Source: Halisarca cf. caerulea (lineage: Eukaryota > Porifera > Demospongiae > Chondrillida > Halisarcidae). Taken from it: DNA of 64,000 bases. The notes beneath the pieces were generated by a model. It was not told the DNA's origin. It did no database searches and worked only from the letters and a program-made list of their open reading frames with translations. Shown here one piece after another: positions 49,016 through 64,000 of the stretch. A program made the translations under genes and the position numbers. Each line of letters starts with the position of its first letter. The stretch's first letter is position 1. The DNA lies in NCBI GenBank assembly GCA_963170055.1, contig CAUJGJ010000449.1, positions 110,901 through 174,900 of the forward strand, written 5' to 3'.

Positions 49016-49404
49016 TCGAGCGTGCGTATGTGTGCATTTGCATGCGTGCGTGCATACGTGTGTGTGTGAACAAAACACACCTTGTAAACACTGATTGCTA
49101 TGCTTCTCTTTCTCTCTTTCCAAAGCCAACACTGTGACCTGTTCTTTCAGTTTGACCTCATCACTTTTTATTCCTATAGAAGGATTAAGTACTGTTAAAA
49201 CATCTGGTACATAAAAGAAGACTTTTACAGTGAATTTCACACAATATTGTGGACATGTACATACATGTGACTCGGTTGATGTTAATGTACAGTACATATA
49301 GTGTACGTACTACAAAACTGGCTATTGTATATATGAAATAATTCTGCTATTGCACATGTGAGAAACTATATATTAGTGACTCAAAGATTCATTGCAATGA
49401 GATT

Positions 49405-49486
49405 CTGCTGCATCAGGAGCGCATAATAATTAGGTCAGGAAAGGCCTTAATTTCCTGACCTAATTATTATGCACTCCTGGCTGCAG
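49405..49486. mobile_element. fold-back element present only in the left duplication copy
   Basis: Arms 49405-49442 and 49451-49486 (GCATAATAATTAGGTCAGGA and complement). The right copy is continuous at about 62,852. Confidence 0.8.
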
Positions 49487-49689
49487 ATATAATGATGTAC
49501 GTGTGTGTCATGGGGCAGGGGCAAAAGTTGGGTGGATCAAAGAGTATACCAAGGCAGGATACAATTATTACATAGAACACTAGCTTATTCGTGAAAAACA
49601 TTTAATAGTACGCACGCATGTATAAAATCCATGCACATGCTGATAGAATGATGAAGAGGCAGCTATATAAGACGGGCACGACATGCATA

Positions 49690-50660
49690 GAATAAGCATA
49701 TTGTGGTAGAATCCTTGTAATGCGGTATATGTATTAGCTAAGTGTACTCGTATATATGCACAATGAGTGCAGGGAGGTATATATATACATTCACGATTGA
49801 GATATTCATGCTTAAATATATAAACTGGTTCATCTGACTTCTTGGTTTATGCATTATATTAAGCACAGTAAAAGAATTTCAGCAAAGGGGACTTTGAAAC
49901 TGCACAGCAAAGCAATGTACATAAACGTACTGAGTAAATACGTACAGTGCATACTATTACTAAACTGTACATATAATATATTATATATTATATAAAATAC
50001 AAAATGGCCTAAGTGCCTTTCAAGCACAATGTCATGGTATTACCTGTGCCCAATATAATTTGTATATAAATATAATTATATATTATATCATAGAAGTGTG
50101 ATTGTGTGTGTGTACAAATGTGTCTGTATGTGCATACGTATAATAGTATGTGGAAGGTATCACCCATTCACACATGCACCTTTGATCCTTTTAATTTGTT
50201 CACACATGGAATGAACAATTCACAACTGGATTATAATAATTTCAGCCCATGCCCTACAAAACAATACAAGTACATTGTTCAACTGATCATGATACTAGTC
50301 GAGATAACATAATCAGGATCGATGTGTATAATAAATTAAACAGTATAGAGCATAAATAATTACTGTAAGAGAAGACAAAGCTTACTTATAGATCCATTTT
50401 AAATTAAAACAAACATGAATTTATATGCCATGTCTGATAGACTATGCAACATGAAGGCTACAATGATCATGAAATAAGCTTCACTCAACCGACACAGTGA
50501 AGTGGTGATGTATATATAATATTATAATGAAAGCATATGTCATAATGGGTACAATGTACTAGATGAATTGGATAATATATAAATCAGTCAACTATATATT
50601 ATATGCAGTTTCAGATAGACAAGTATGGGAATGAGAATGGGAATGCGGACTGCTCATGAG
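49690..50660. other. single-copy AT-rich stretch downstream of the TRIM-NHL gene
   Basis: Contains short TATATA runs near 49980 and 50520 and the 3' flank of the TRIM-NHL gene. No gene seen. Confidence 0.6.
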
Positions 50661-50669
50661 GACATTGTT

Positions 50670-52844
50670 CTAAAGTTTTAAAATTCTATAATTACCATAA
50701 TCGGCTACAAACATAAACCCATCATCAGTGACAGCTACTCCATAAGGATTCTTTAGTCCAATATTTTTCACTTCATATACACATTTTCCATTTGGTAAGA
50801 AGATGAAGAGTTTGTCAGCACTCCAGGATGCCAAAACAATAAGGCTGTCTTTAGTGGGGGCTAGTCCGGTGGGTGCAGTTAAGACATCTTTCCCAAACTG
50901 TCGAACGAAGAGGCCATTTTGTTGGAAGAGTTGGATGCGGTTGTTATCTAAATCACTAACATATAGTAAACCATCTTGGCCAATACAGAGCTGATTAGGA
51001 CTCTTGAACTCTCCAGGCTGTGATCCTTTGGACCCAAAAGAGTACTTGAACTCTCCATTCTCACTATACACAGACACTCTATAACCCAACAATTCAGCAA
51101 CAAACAATAATTGTCCTTCGTTGTTGACTGCTAGTCCATTAGGTCCGATGAGTCTGTCTGATCCAAACACCTTAACAATCTCTCCGTTTGGTCTGTAGAC
51201 TGCAATACAGTTCCTACCAAACAGACTAACTGCTATATTGCCATCACTGAAGGAAGCAAGACCATCAAGGTGATAGTTTCCAACACCTTGTACTTTGAAG
51301 GAATTCAACATTTCACCACTATAAGCAAAGGTACAGACTTCTTTATTCTTGTCGTCAGTTGCTAACAATGTCCCTTGCTTCGTGTATACTAGTGCTTGAA
51401 ACTGTCTCTCTTTATGATCTTTGATTTCCTGTTTGATGACGCTGGGATAATACATCCTAATTTTCACTGGACTGCCTTTGATGTGGACACCGTTAACAGA
51501 CACAAACAGCTCACATTCCTCAGATGGTACAGTAACAAATATCACCTGGTATGTGCCATCTCTATTATCCTCCACTTTACCCAACACTGGAACTCCACAT
51601 GTAGTTGGAGTCAAGACTGATCCAACATTCTCTCCCCCAAACGCCCACTGACTACCACTGTGGTCTCTAGTCACTACTTTTAACATCAGTGGTAAATTCC
51701 ATGGATGATATTCCACAGTATTGTTGTCTATGGTCAGACCTTCCATTATAGAGGCTTCAGGATCTACTCCAAAAGACAAATGACCCACTTGTAACAGGAT
51801 CTTCTCTGCTTCTTCTCTCTTCTTTGATACAAAGTTGATCCCGGAACTGGAAGGAGGAGGTGGTGGGATTGGCGTGGACGTTAAAGTGGATGCTCTTTGG
51901 ATCAGTGCTTTGCGTACAGACAACTGCTCTCTTGTTGTACCATCATGGACAATATCCTCAGCCAATGTCTTGAAATACTCTAGCTGCTTCATTTGGTCAT
52001 GTATGGTCTTCTTGTGTTCTTCCAGATCCCTTCTTCTCTTTTCCGCTGCTTCTTCTACTTTAGAAACGAGGACGGCGCAGCGATTACTCACGGCTTCAAA
52101 TATGCGCTCTTTCTGTACAGCAATGTCTTCTTTACAGCGATTACTTTCTTCACGGAGGGTGAACAGTCGATCATCGATACCTCTCACTGTGAAAGACATT
52201 TTATCCAATTTCTTCTTGGCTGCTCTTATGCACTGAACAAGAGGTTGTTTGTTTATTTCGCCCACTTCTTTGTCAACCAACAGCACTCTGTGTGACTTGT
52301 GAGGACCTACCAGTTGACACGCTATGCACACAACATCCTCACAGTCTTGACAGAAGCACTCCAACTCTTTGCTGTGCGTGAGGCATAGAGGGAGGTTAGT
52401 CAGAGTACTGATTCCTTCCTTCAGCGCTTCTTCTAATGGTTTGATTTTGTGCTTTAATAGAAATGCTACGGTTCTGTGTGCACTCTGACACTCTTCGCAG
52501 AGCGGACCAGGGCAATCGGAGCAGAAGACGACAACTGCCTGGGGAGATTCGTGTTCCGCGTAGCAAAACGTTCCTTCTTCTTTGCGACGTTTAGCAATAG
52601 CTTTCCTTTCAGCGAACGTATAACGAGGGAATCCTTCCGCGGGAAAGGAGAACGTCTCCTTAGAGCAATGCGAACAAGACGCCTTGCGAGCCAACAGGTT
52701 TTGACGGCATTCTTTTTTCTCACAAACACTCACAGAGTGTAGACAAGGAAGAAAGCTTAGGACGTCGACTTCATCTCCGCAGGAAACGCAAGATAAGTCC
52801 AAATGCTTCGCCGCGAAGGGCGTATCCGCTGGTAGTTCTGCCAT
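50670..52844 (-). CDS. TRIM-NHL protein (RING, two B-boxes, coiled coil, filamin, NHL repeats)
   Basis: A single open exon of 724 codons. The RING finger is at residues 19-60 (C19-x2-C22, C34-x-H36, C41, C46, C57-x2-C60). B-box type regions lie at about 92-134 and 150-192 (CLTHSKELECFCQDCEDVVC, GPHKSH). A coiled coil follows at about 193-300, a filamin-type Ig domain at about 370-468 (DNRDGTYQVIF, KGSPVKI), and NHL repeats from about 480 to the end (GPNGLAVNNEGQLLFVAE, SPNQLCIGQDGLLYVSD, NPYGVAVTDDGFMFVADYGN). This is the TRIM2/3/71 architecture: a cytoplasmic RING-type E3 ligase that often binds RNA through the NHL propeller. The ATG is the first codon of the frame and precedes a plausible RING spacing. 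No intron is seen, which fits a retroposed or naturally intronless gene. The orthologue is not resolved. Confidence 0.93.
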   Translation of the reverse strand: MAELPADTPFAAKHLDLSCVSCGDEVDVLSFLPCLHSVSVCEKKECRQNLLARKASCSHCSKETFSFPAEGFPRYTFAERKAIAKRRKEEGTFCYAEHESPQAVVVFCSDCPGPLCEECQSAHRTVAFLLKHKIKPLEEALKEGISTLTNLPLCLTHSKELECFCQDCEDVVCIACQLVGPHKSHRVLLVDKEVGEINKQPLVQCIRAAKKKLDKMSFTVRGIDDRLFTLREESNRCKEDIAVQKERIFEAVSNRCAVLVSKVEEAAEKRRRDLEEHKKTIHDQMKQLEYFKTLAEDIVHDGTTREQLSVRKALIQRASTLTSTPIPPPPPSSSGINFVSKKREEAEKILLQVGHLSFGVDPEASIMEGLTIDNNTVEYHPWNLPLMLKVVTRDHSGSQWAFGGENVGSVLTPTTCGVPVLGKVEDNRDGTYQVIFVTVPSEECELFVSVNGVHIKGSPVKIRMYYPSVIKQEIKDHKERQFQALVYTKQGTLLATDDKNKEVCTFAYSGEMLNSFKVQGVGNYHLDGLASFSDGNIAVSLFGRNCIAVYRPNGEIVKVFGSDRLIGPNGLAVNNEGQLLFVAELLGYRVSVYSENGEFKYSFGSKGSQPGEFKSPNQLCIGQDGLLYVSDLDNNRIQLFQQNGLFVRQFGKDVLTAPTGLAPTKDSLIVLASWSADKLFIFLPNGKCVYEVKNIGLKNPYGVAVTDDGFMFVADYGNYRILKL

Positions 52845-52857
52845 CTTGATGCAATGT

Positions 52858-52928
52858 CTCTATGTATAGATTATCCATGATGCAAATGCAGAGGCTGCAT
52901 GTTGTCATCATAGATAATCTATATAGAG
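52858..52928. repeat. inverted repeat just upstream of the TRIM-NHL start
   Basis: Arms 52858-52882 and 52906-52928 (CTCTATGTATAGATTATC against GATAATCTATATAGAG) with a 23-base loop. It lies 14 bases before the ATG, in the leader or promoter. It could be a small MITE or form a leader hairpin. Confidence 0.7.
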
Positions 52929-53399
52929 GTGTTATGGGGAATTCGTCACCCTCATATAACTTGGCCCATCCCTTGCCGAGTATTATTCCCTAGGGATGAT
53001 GGCACCCCTATGACTATGTATTCACTTAGGGAAATGGCCTCCTTACACTGAGTGGCGTAGGAAGCTATTTTATTATGGGAGGGCACAGATTGATGCAAGA
53101 TTTACGTGTATATTATATATACAGAAATGGGAGAGCTAATCTATATCATCGTTTGGCTTGACATTAGCACCAAAGTACCTTTCCTGGAAGCAAACCCTTC
53201 CTTTTCAGTGGGATACCTAAAATATTTAATTTGTTGTATGGCTGTGGTTAGCATCGAAGGAAAAACTGTGCACTGTTTTTGATAATTGCACACTTTTTGA
53301 CCTTGCCAGCCACAAGTGTGCTTCATTTGTAACTGTCACCTATAAACCCCTAGTGTTGTGATAACAATTAACTTTCATCAATAATTACACCTAACTGTT

Positions 53400-53600
53400 T
53401 GCCAAGGGACAAGACGGGCAAGGAGAAAAGGCGGAAATGGCGGAAACGGCGGAAATGGCAGAAATGGGGGAAATGCTTTTAGAAAGCATTTGCCACATTG
53501 TCCGGTCCCACCCACATGCCCACATGTATCCACTTTGGTCCCACCTAACAGTCAGCACTGTAAATAATAAGGGTGAAGCTACACATTGTATTGTAGCAAG
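53400..53600. repeat. dispersed repeat with GGCGGAAAT units, copy 1
   Basis: GACGGGCAAGGAGAA, tandem GGCGGAAAT-type 9-mers, AGAAAGCATTTGCCACAT, CCCACATGTATC and CCCACCTAACAGTCA. The same order occurs at 54336-54560 (plus) and, complemented, at 55500-55735. Confidence 0.8.
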
Positions 53601-54335
53601 ACGCCGGTATATATTGTGGGTATAACTTATATGATATTGTAAACGTAAACGTATTCCAGTAAAATATAGTGATGGCAAAAGCCACACACATTGCCTCTTT
53701 GTGCTCCTGTTGTAGTGAGTCTCTCACATCCTGCTTGATAAGGTGAGACTGGTGGAGAACTGAGGCCACACAGACTGGATAGATGCACATATGCGGATGG
53801 CAGTAGGCATTGCTGAACCGATACTGTGAAATAGGGTTTCCTGGCATGTTGAACGTCCTCCACTCTCAATGTATAATGAACAAATTGCTGGGTGGGTTAA
53901 CAGGCTGAATGTAGCGCTGCTTGGGGCCATAGCACACGCTGATGTTACCACGTGTATGAATGTGACTCAGAGATAGAATGGATCAATCTAACTCTGAAAT
54001 GGTTGGTGCATGCAAGGCTGCATTGGTGAAAGCGTAAGTGGTATTGTTGGGACAGTACTCGTAGGTACATGTTCCATAGCAATATATATGGCATCATGTT
54101 GGAGTTTGAGCAGGTGTAAAGGGCTGTGTCACAGGAGGGCATGCCATGTGCTGAGTTTGACTCATGACCATGGGCAGTGACTGCAAAACTGCATGTTGTA
54201 GAAGGGTTAGGGCTAGTTTGTGAAGTCCGACTTGTAGACCCAGGCTGGGTGGCTGGTAGAATGGGCTGGGATGCCGGTTTGATGTTTGACTTTGATGCAT
54301 AGATTCACAGTCCTTTTCTGAATTGGACTTAGTAT

Positions 54336-54560
54336 GGGACGGGCAAGGAGAAGCTGTGGAAACAGCGGAAATGGCGGAAGCAGTGGAAATGTTCTCAGAA
54401 AGCATTTGCCACATATTGCCGTTTGACCCCATCCACATGCCCACATGTATCTACATATATACTATACAGTCCCACCTAACAGTCATCACTGTAATTTGGG
54501 TGAAGTTACATGTACTGTATACATAATTGCAGCAAGACGCATTGTAGGGTATATAAGTAT
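54336..54560. repeat. dispersed repeat, copy 2
   Basis: Same landmarks as 53400-53600 with substitutions, including GACGGGCAAGGAGAAGC and CAGAAAGCATTTGCCACAT. No terminal inverted repeat is evident. Confidence 0.8.
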
Positions 54561-54789
54561 TGTAAACATAAACATACTACAGTAAATTGTATTAAATGCA
54601 AACATATTATGCAAAATATGAACCATGTGCACAATGCACACTGTGTGTACACGGACACACACACATGGGTTAATTCTTGACCATGGTCAGTGACTCCTGT
54701 GTGTGTATATGTTTGCATTAAAATTAATACATATATAATCTAATATATATAATTTACTATAATATGTTTATATGTTTACAATTTGTATA

Positions 54790-55105
54790 TGGAACCATTC
54801 TAATGCAGACCCCTGAATTACAGACACCCCTTTAATGTAAATGGCCTCTGTGCCTATAGAGTAGCAGCTTCTTGCATGGCTAAAAAGGCCTCCCCAGGTC
54901 AAATAAGTTTCCGTATATAACCATCACTGTAATTAACCATAATGTGGATACATACCACTGAAACCAATTGCAAATAATCCACTATACACAGCCATAGTAC
55001 ACCTTCAACCCCTATAGCTGAAATGAGGACACCTCAATTTATCTCAACAGGTGATGCTATAGCTTTCTAGTCCCAAGGTGTCCGGAATAGAAGGGATCCA
55101 CTGCA
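54790..55105. mobile_element. degraded pogo-like MITE
   Basis: GGAACCATTCTAATGCAGAC at the left and GGAATAGAAGGGATCCACTG at the right resemble the ends of the 7611-7794 element; the interior has diverged and holds a small insertion. Confidence 0.6.
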
Positions 55106-55499
55106 TACCCTACAATAGCCCTGGACAATATTTCAATATTAGTAGTCAATATCAATATCAATCCAAAACCGACTATACAATGATTACAATTTTGAATAGT
55201 CAATATATCGAATACTCAATATATCGACTATCAGCATTTTTCTAGAGCAAGTGCAGTTACACACCTCCACTTTTAGTACAAGAACAGCTGGGTTAAAATA
55301 GGGAAGACTAACAGCAGAAGTCCAATATATGGCTAAGGTTTCCAATTGGCCTGGGTACATAGTGCTAAAATATTCCTAACCAGTCTCTGGAATTGGAATA
55401 TCAATATTGGAGGAAATGTTGAGATATACCGACTAATACCGACTATCTGTCAATTATAATTAGTTAGTAACTAGTTATAATTGTCAATACCGTCCAGGG

Positions 55500-55735
55500 C
55501 TACCCTACAATACATTTTGCTATAAAATGTGTTCTTTTAATTTGGGCCATGCAATTATACATATATATAACTTCACCCAAACTATATATACATGCAGTGA
55601 TGGCCGTTGGGTGGGACTGTAGTATGCGGATACATGTGAGCATGTGGGTGCATGGGGTCAAACACATTGCATGCATGTGACAAAGGCTTTCTGAGAGCAT
55701 GCACTTTCACTGTTCCTCCTTGCCCGTATATATGG
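55500..55735. repeat. dispersed repeat, copy 3, inverted
   Basis: Minus-strand orientation of the same repeat: CGGGCAAGGAG (near 55,720 on the complement), TGTCACATGCATGC and GTCCCACCCAACGGCCATCA. More diverged than the other two. Confidence 0.65.
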
Positions 55736-55739
55736 GGCA

Positions 55740-57100
55740 GACTACACATTGACACTAAGTCTTTTAATTTAACACTGTAATTTGAAACCCTAAGAGCCTA
55801 CAACAATAAGCCATGCCAGTTATTGTATGACCAGCTATGCATTCAATTTGGCTCTTAATTGCACTTAATAATTGTCCTCAAGCTCGGGACTTGAGCAATG
55901 AATACACCAAGGTCAGTTGGCCGTACAATAACTAGTACTATAGATCTTCCCAATGTTTTTGCTTGCATGGCACATGGGGAATATATATGTAGACTAAGTG
56001 TTAGGTGCTGATGCATGAGGGTGTAGTGTACAACATTAAAATTAATGTAATTATAGTGAACTTCTGCATATATATTATAATGGTGAATTTTCAGGTCCCC
56101 TATATGTATAGCTGTGCACAGTTCGGTATATGAGATTCCACTGCTGCATGCAGAGATTCTGAAACACAGTGAGGGACTTCATTCTTGAGATGTGGACCCT
56201 CAGATTCTCAAAATGCATGACTGTATAGTTAATTGTGAACTAATAATTTTTAGTTTAATTGAACAGTATAATGTTATGCCTGTATAGCTTGTGTATGTGT
56301 ATGTAATGGTGGTTGGCCCTAGTGCTTGTTGTGAGTACGGTACACTGGAATTCTAATTATCTATCTATCCATCTATCAATATAATATTATATTTATCAAC
56401 TCACACAAACTACAGATATTATGCAGGCACACGTACACACACACACACACAAGCTACACAGGTGAATGTCATGTGACTCTCATGCAACTATCATGTGATA
56501 ATGTAAATGACTTCATGTACATAACAAAATGCAAAAATGCACGTGATTATCATGCATGTGATGGTGTATTCAAACCACTTTGTCGTGGGAGGGGGTTGGG
56601 AAGGGGATGAGTGGGGAGGTGGGGGAAGAATTACTGTGCAGGAGTTATTTTTTGTGGGACTATACTTTTGTAAACTTTGCAAATGAGCTTACACTTGTGA
56701 ATATTAGGTTAGATACATAGTCTCTTAACAAGGGCGGATTTAGGGGGGTGCTTTGGGTGCTGAAGCACCCCCCTCTCTCCAAAGGGGCAAAACATTGTGT
56801 AGAAGATCAATCATTATGATTTTGCTTTTGAGTCTCCGTTCTTAATTCTCTGTCCCCTGCACTATAAAGATAATCTTTTTAGATGATAAAAAGAGCTTTT
56901 GTCAGTCCATACTGATCCTCTTACCAAGAAAGAAAGCAAAGCAATGTAAAGCTTTAGTGATGGACGACCATTTTCGTGGTGCTACTAAAAATAGAACAAT
57001 TGCCAATGTGTGTAATTGCAACTAATAAAGAGGAAATGGATATCAATAGCCACTTTGATTGCAAGTTCTTGCTCGGCAAATATACACCCTACAAAAATTA
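55740..57100. other. intergenic stretch left of the right duplication copy
   Basis: AT-rich with a short CA run at 56434-56452, a GATA-like run of ATCTATCTATCC at 56360, and a hAT-like end at 56737-56785 with a small inverted repeat (GGGGGGTGCTTTGG...GCACCCCCC). No gene seen. Confidence 0.6.
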
Positions 57101-57499
57101 GCACCCGCCATACGGTAGGAATTGGTGCCATTAAACACTGACAACATGCTGAACTACCCAATAGGCACATGTAGTGTGCAATTACTGTATCACAAATATA
57201 CAATTAAAAATGTATTAATTTTACGTATAATGTGGTTCATGCAGTGTACAATTCAGGTAGAACATTAAAGCGCGCATACACATACCACAAAACACACACA
57301 GCCTCAGAGTCTATAGATATGAAGAAACACCTTCACATCTTTAGAATAGACCATAAACACACATTTACATAATATAAAAATGCACAGATTCTGAAACAAT
57401 CATATACATAAGTAGGCCTGCTGTATGCAAGCTGCACACTGCTGTGGATGGCGGGTACTGTATAGAGGACACACTACTCTGACCATCTGTCCTCATAAT

Positions 57500-63150
<5,651 letters not shown>

Positions 63151-63563
63151 CTGAAGACTGTACATACAGAGTTAACACATGTACATATGTACGTACATAT
63201 GTACATATGTACATGGTAATTACAAGGCATCAATAATGACCTACAGTTCATATACATTGTACATGTAAATACGTACGTACGTACGTACGTACATACATAC
63301 ATACACATGTTCTTAAACACTCATGCAATAAACAAAATTGTGAAAGTAGTGACCAGTAAGCCTTTGTATCTACTGTATAGGTGAAGCGAATGAAGCTAAG
63401 ACACCATATACTGTACCAAAGTGGGCGGGGACTGAATTTCTATCACAAAGCTACTGATGTATTTCTTGACTAGCAAAATTCCACAAATGCAGATAGAATT
63501 GATTGTACATACGTACGTACATATATAAATACATATATGGACATATGTACATACACATTTATA

Positions 63564-64000
63564 CAGTAGGAGTCAAAAAAAAGTTACCGTACCGTCGCCG
63601 TTCAACGTCCGTAGTACGCCAACGGCGTGCCGTTTACTGGACGTTTACTTGCCGTACACGCTGGTCACGGTCCAAAGGTGTTATGTAAACACTGCTTTGA
63701 CCAAATCGTAATCCGTGATATGGCAAAATGGCCGACGCGGTTTTGTAGCTATCAAGTTCAGAATGGATTTTGTCGCTCATTTTGACAAGTACAGTCTATG
63801 AAGTCCTCTGTACACTACTACTACTGCCTCGATGGATGTTTCACAAAGGTTTGAAAAAGAGAAACCGCCGTCTCCAGGCAGTACTGTGAGAAAACGGCGA
63901 GGTTGAACTCCTTTAAAGTTCAATTGACTCCAATTGCGGATGAATGGTTCCTTTTTGATTCGTATCAATACACAGAAGGTACTGTATATAGAAATTTGTA
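63564..64000. mobile_element. left part of a related MITE, cut by the window edge
   Basis: CAGTAGGAGTCAAAAAAAAG matches the end at 13598. The following 400 bases are GC-richer with CCGTA/ACGTCC motifs like the sub-terminal part of the Tc1-like element at 10909. No coding frame recognised. Confidence 0.5.

Larger units (their letters stand above)
43242..49173 (-). pseudogene. partial, frameshifted copy of the coiled-coil gene (left copy)
   Basis: Five exons match the right copy: 49081-49173, 48239-48346, 44920-45007, 44081-44145 and 43242-43335. Against the right copy, the exon at 49081 lacks one base just after its acceptor and the exon at 44920 lacks one base near its start; both shift the frame. 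The exon corresponding to 63063-63150 is absent, because similarity stops near 49,680. An intron has also taken a retroelement insertion at 46.1-47.8 kb. It therefore looks like a dead partial duplicate. Splice signals are still intact. Confidence 0.7.
42930..49680. repeat. segmental duplication, left copy
   Basis: Colinear with 57,110-63,060 in the same orientation, including exons, introns and short repeats. Examples of matching blocks: 42985-43060 with 57184-57260, 44100-44205 with 58727-58830, 48240-48360 with 61836-61955, 49075-49180 with 62540-62645. Transposons interrupt each copy at different places. Confidence 0.9.

Noticed and set aside
49665..49680. TATA-like CTATATAAGACG
   Set aside because: It lies at the edge of the duplicated segment with no gene start downstream.

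Overview
The window looks like nuclear DNA of an animal, most likely a sponge (Porifera). The reasons are: many small spliced exons with GT-AG boundaries; dense (CA)n microsatellites; many short TA-flanked inverted-repeat transposons; degenerate non-LTR retroelement pieces; and a broken collagen-like secreted gene followed by a domain I associate with sponge collagen-like/intelectin-type proteins. There are no bacterial operons, Shine-Dalgarno patterns or CRISPR arrays. The sponge assignment is inference.

Layout. (1) 1-27,462, minus strand: the translation initiation factor eIF3 subunit c gene. Eighteen exons cover about 766 codons from the start codon; the last part of the PCI domain lies beyond the left edge. 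Its introns are crowded with CA/GT, TA and GTAC-rich repeats, several MITE families, a Tc1-like element with a transposase HTH fragment, a retroelement 3' end, two long minisatellites and a 200-base assembly gap (21,501-21,700). (2) 27.5-31.6 kb: intergenic, with retroelement fragments on both strands. (3) 31.6-40.3 kb, plus strand: a two-coding-exon gene for a predicted 2,426-residue protein. It joins an XPG/FEN1/Asteroid-type nuclease domain to a DExH-box RNA helicase, followed by an in-frame 10-residue repeat tract and an unrecognised C-terminal region. (4) 41.0-42.6 kb, plus strand: a collagen-like secreted protein gene with frame breaks. (5) 42.9-49.7 kb and 57.1-63.15 kb: two direct copies of one segment carrying 3' exons of an unidentified coiled-coil protein gene on the minus strand. 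The right copy is open and continues past the last exon seen; the left copy lacks an exon and carries two frameshifts. The copies differ by at least six transposon insertions. (6) 50.67-52.84 kb, minus strand: an intact intronless TRIM-NHL protein gene between the two copies.

The genes do not form an obvious pathway. eIF3c acts in translation initiation. The nuclease-helicase fusion is probably an RNA- or DNA-processing enzyme. The TRIM-NHL protein is a predicted RING-type ubiquitin ligase scaffold. The strongest candidate for something undescribed is the nuclease-helicase fusion, in which all seven acidic metal-ligand positions of the FEN1 family appear to be kept in the same open exon as the helicase P-loop. 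Other points worth a second look are a 43-bp tandem repeat that has copied the splice donor of an eIF3c exon, and the duplicated segment, which gives before/after views of transposon insertions.
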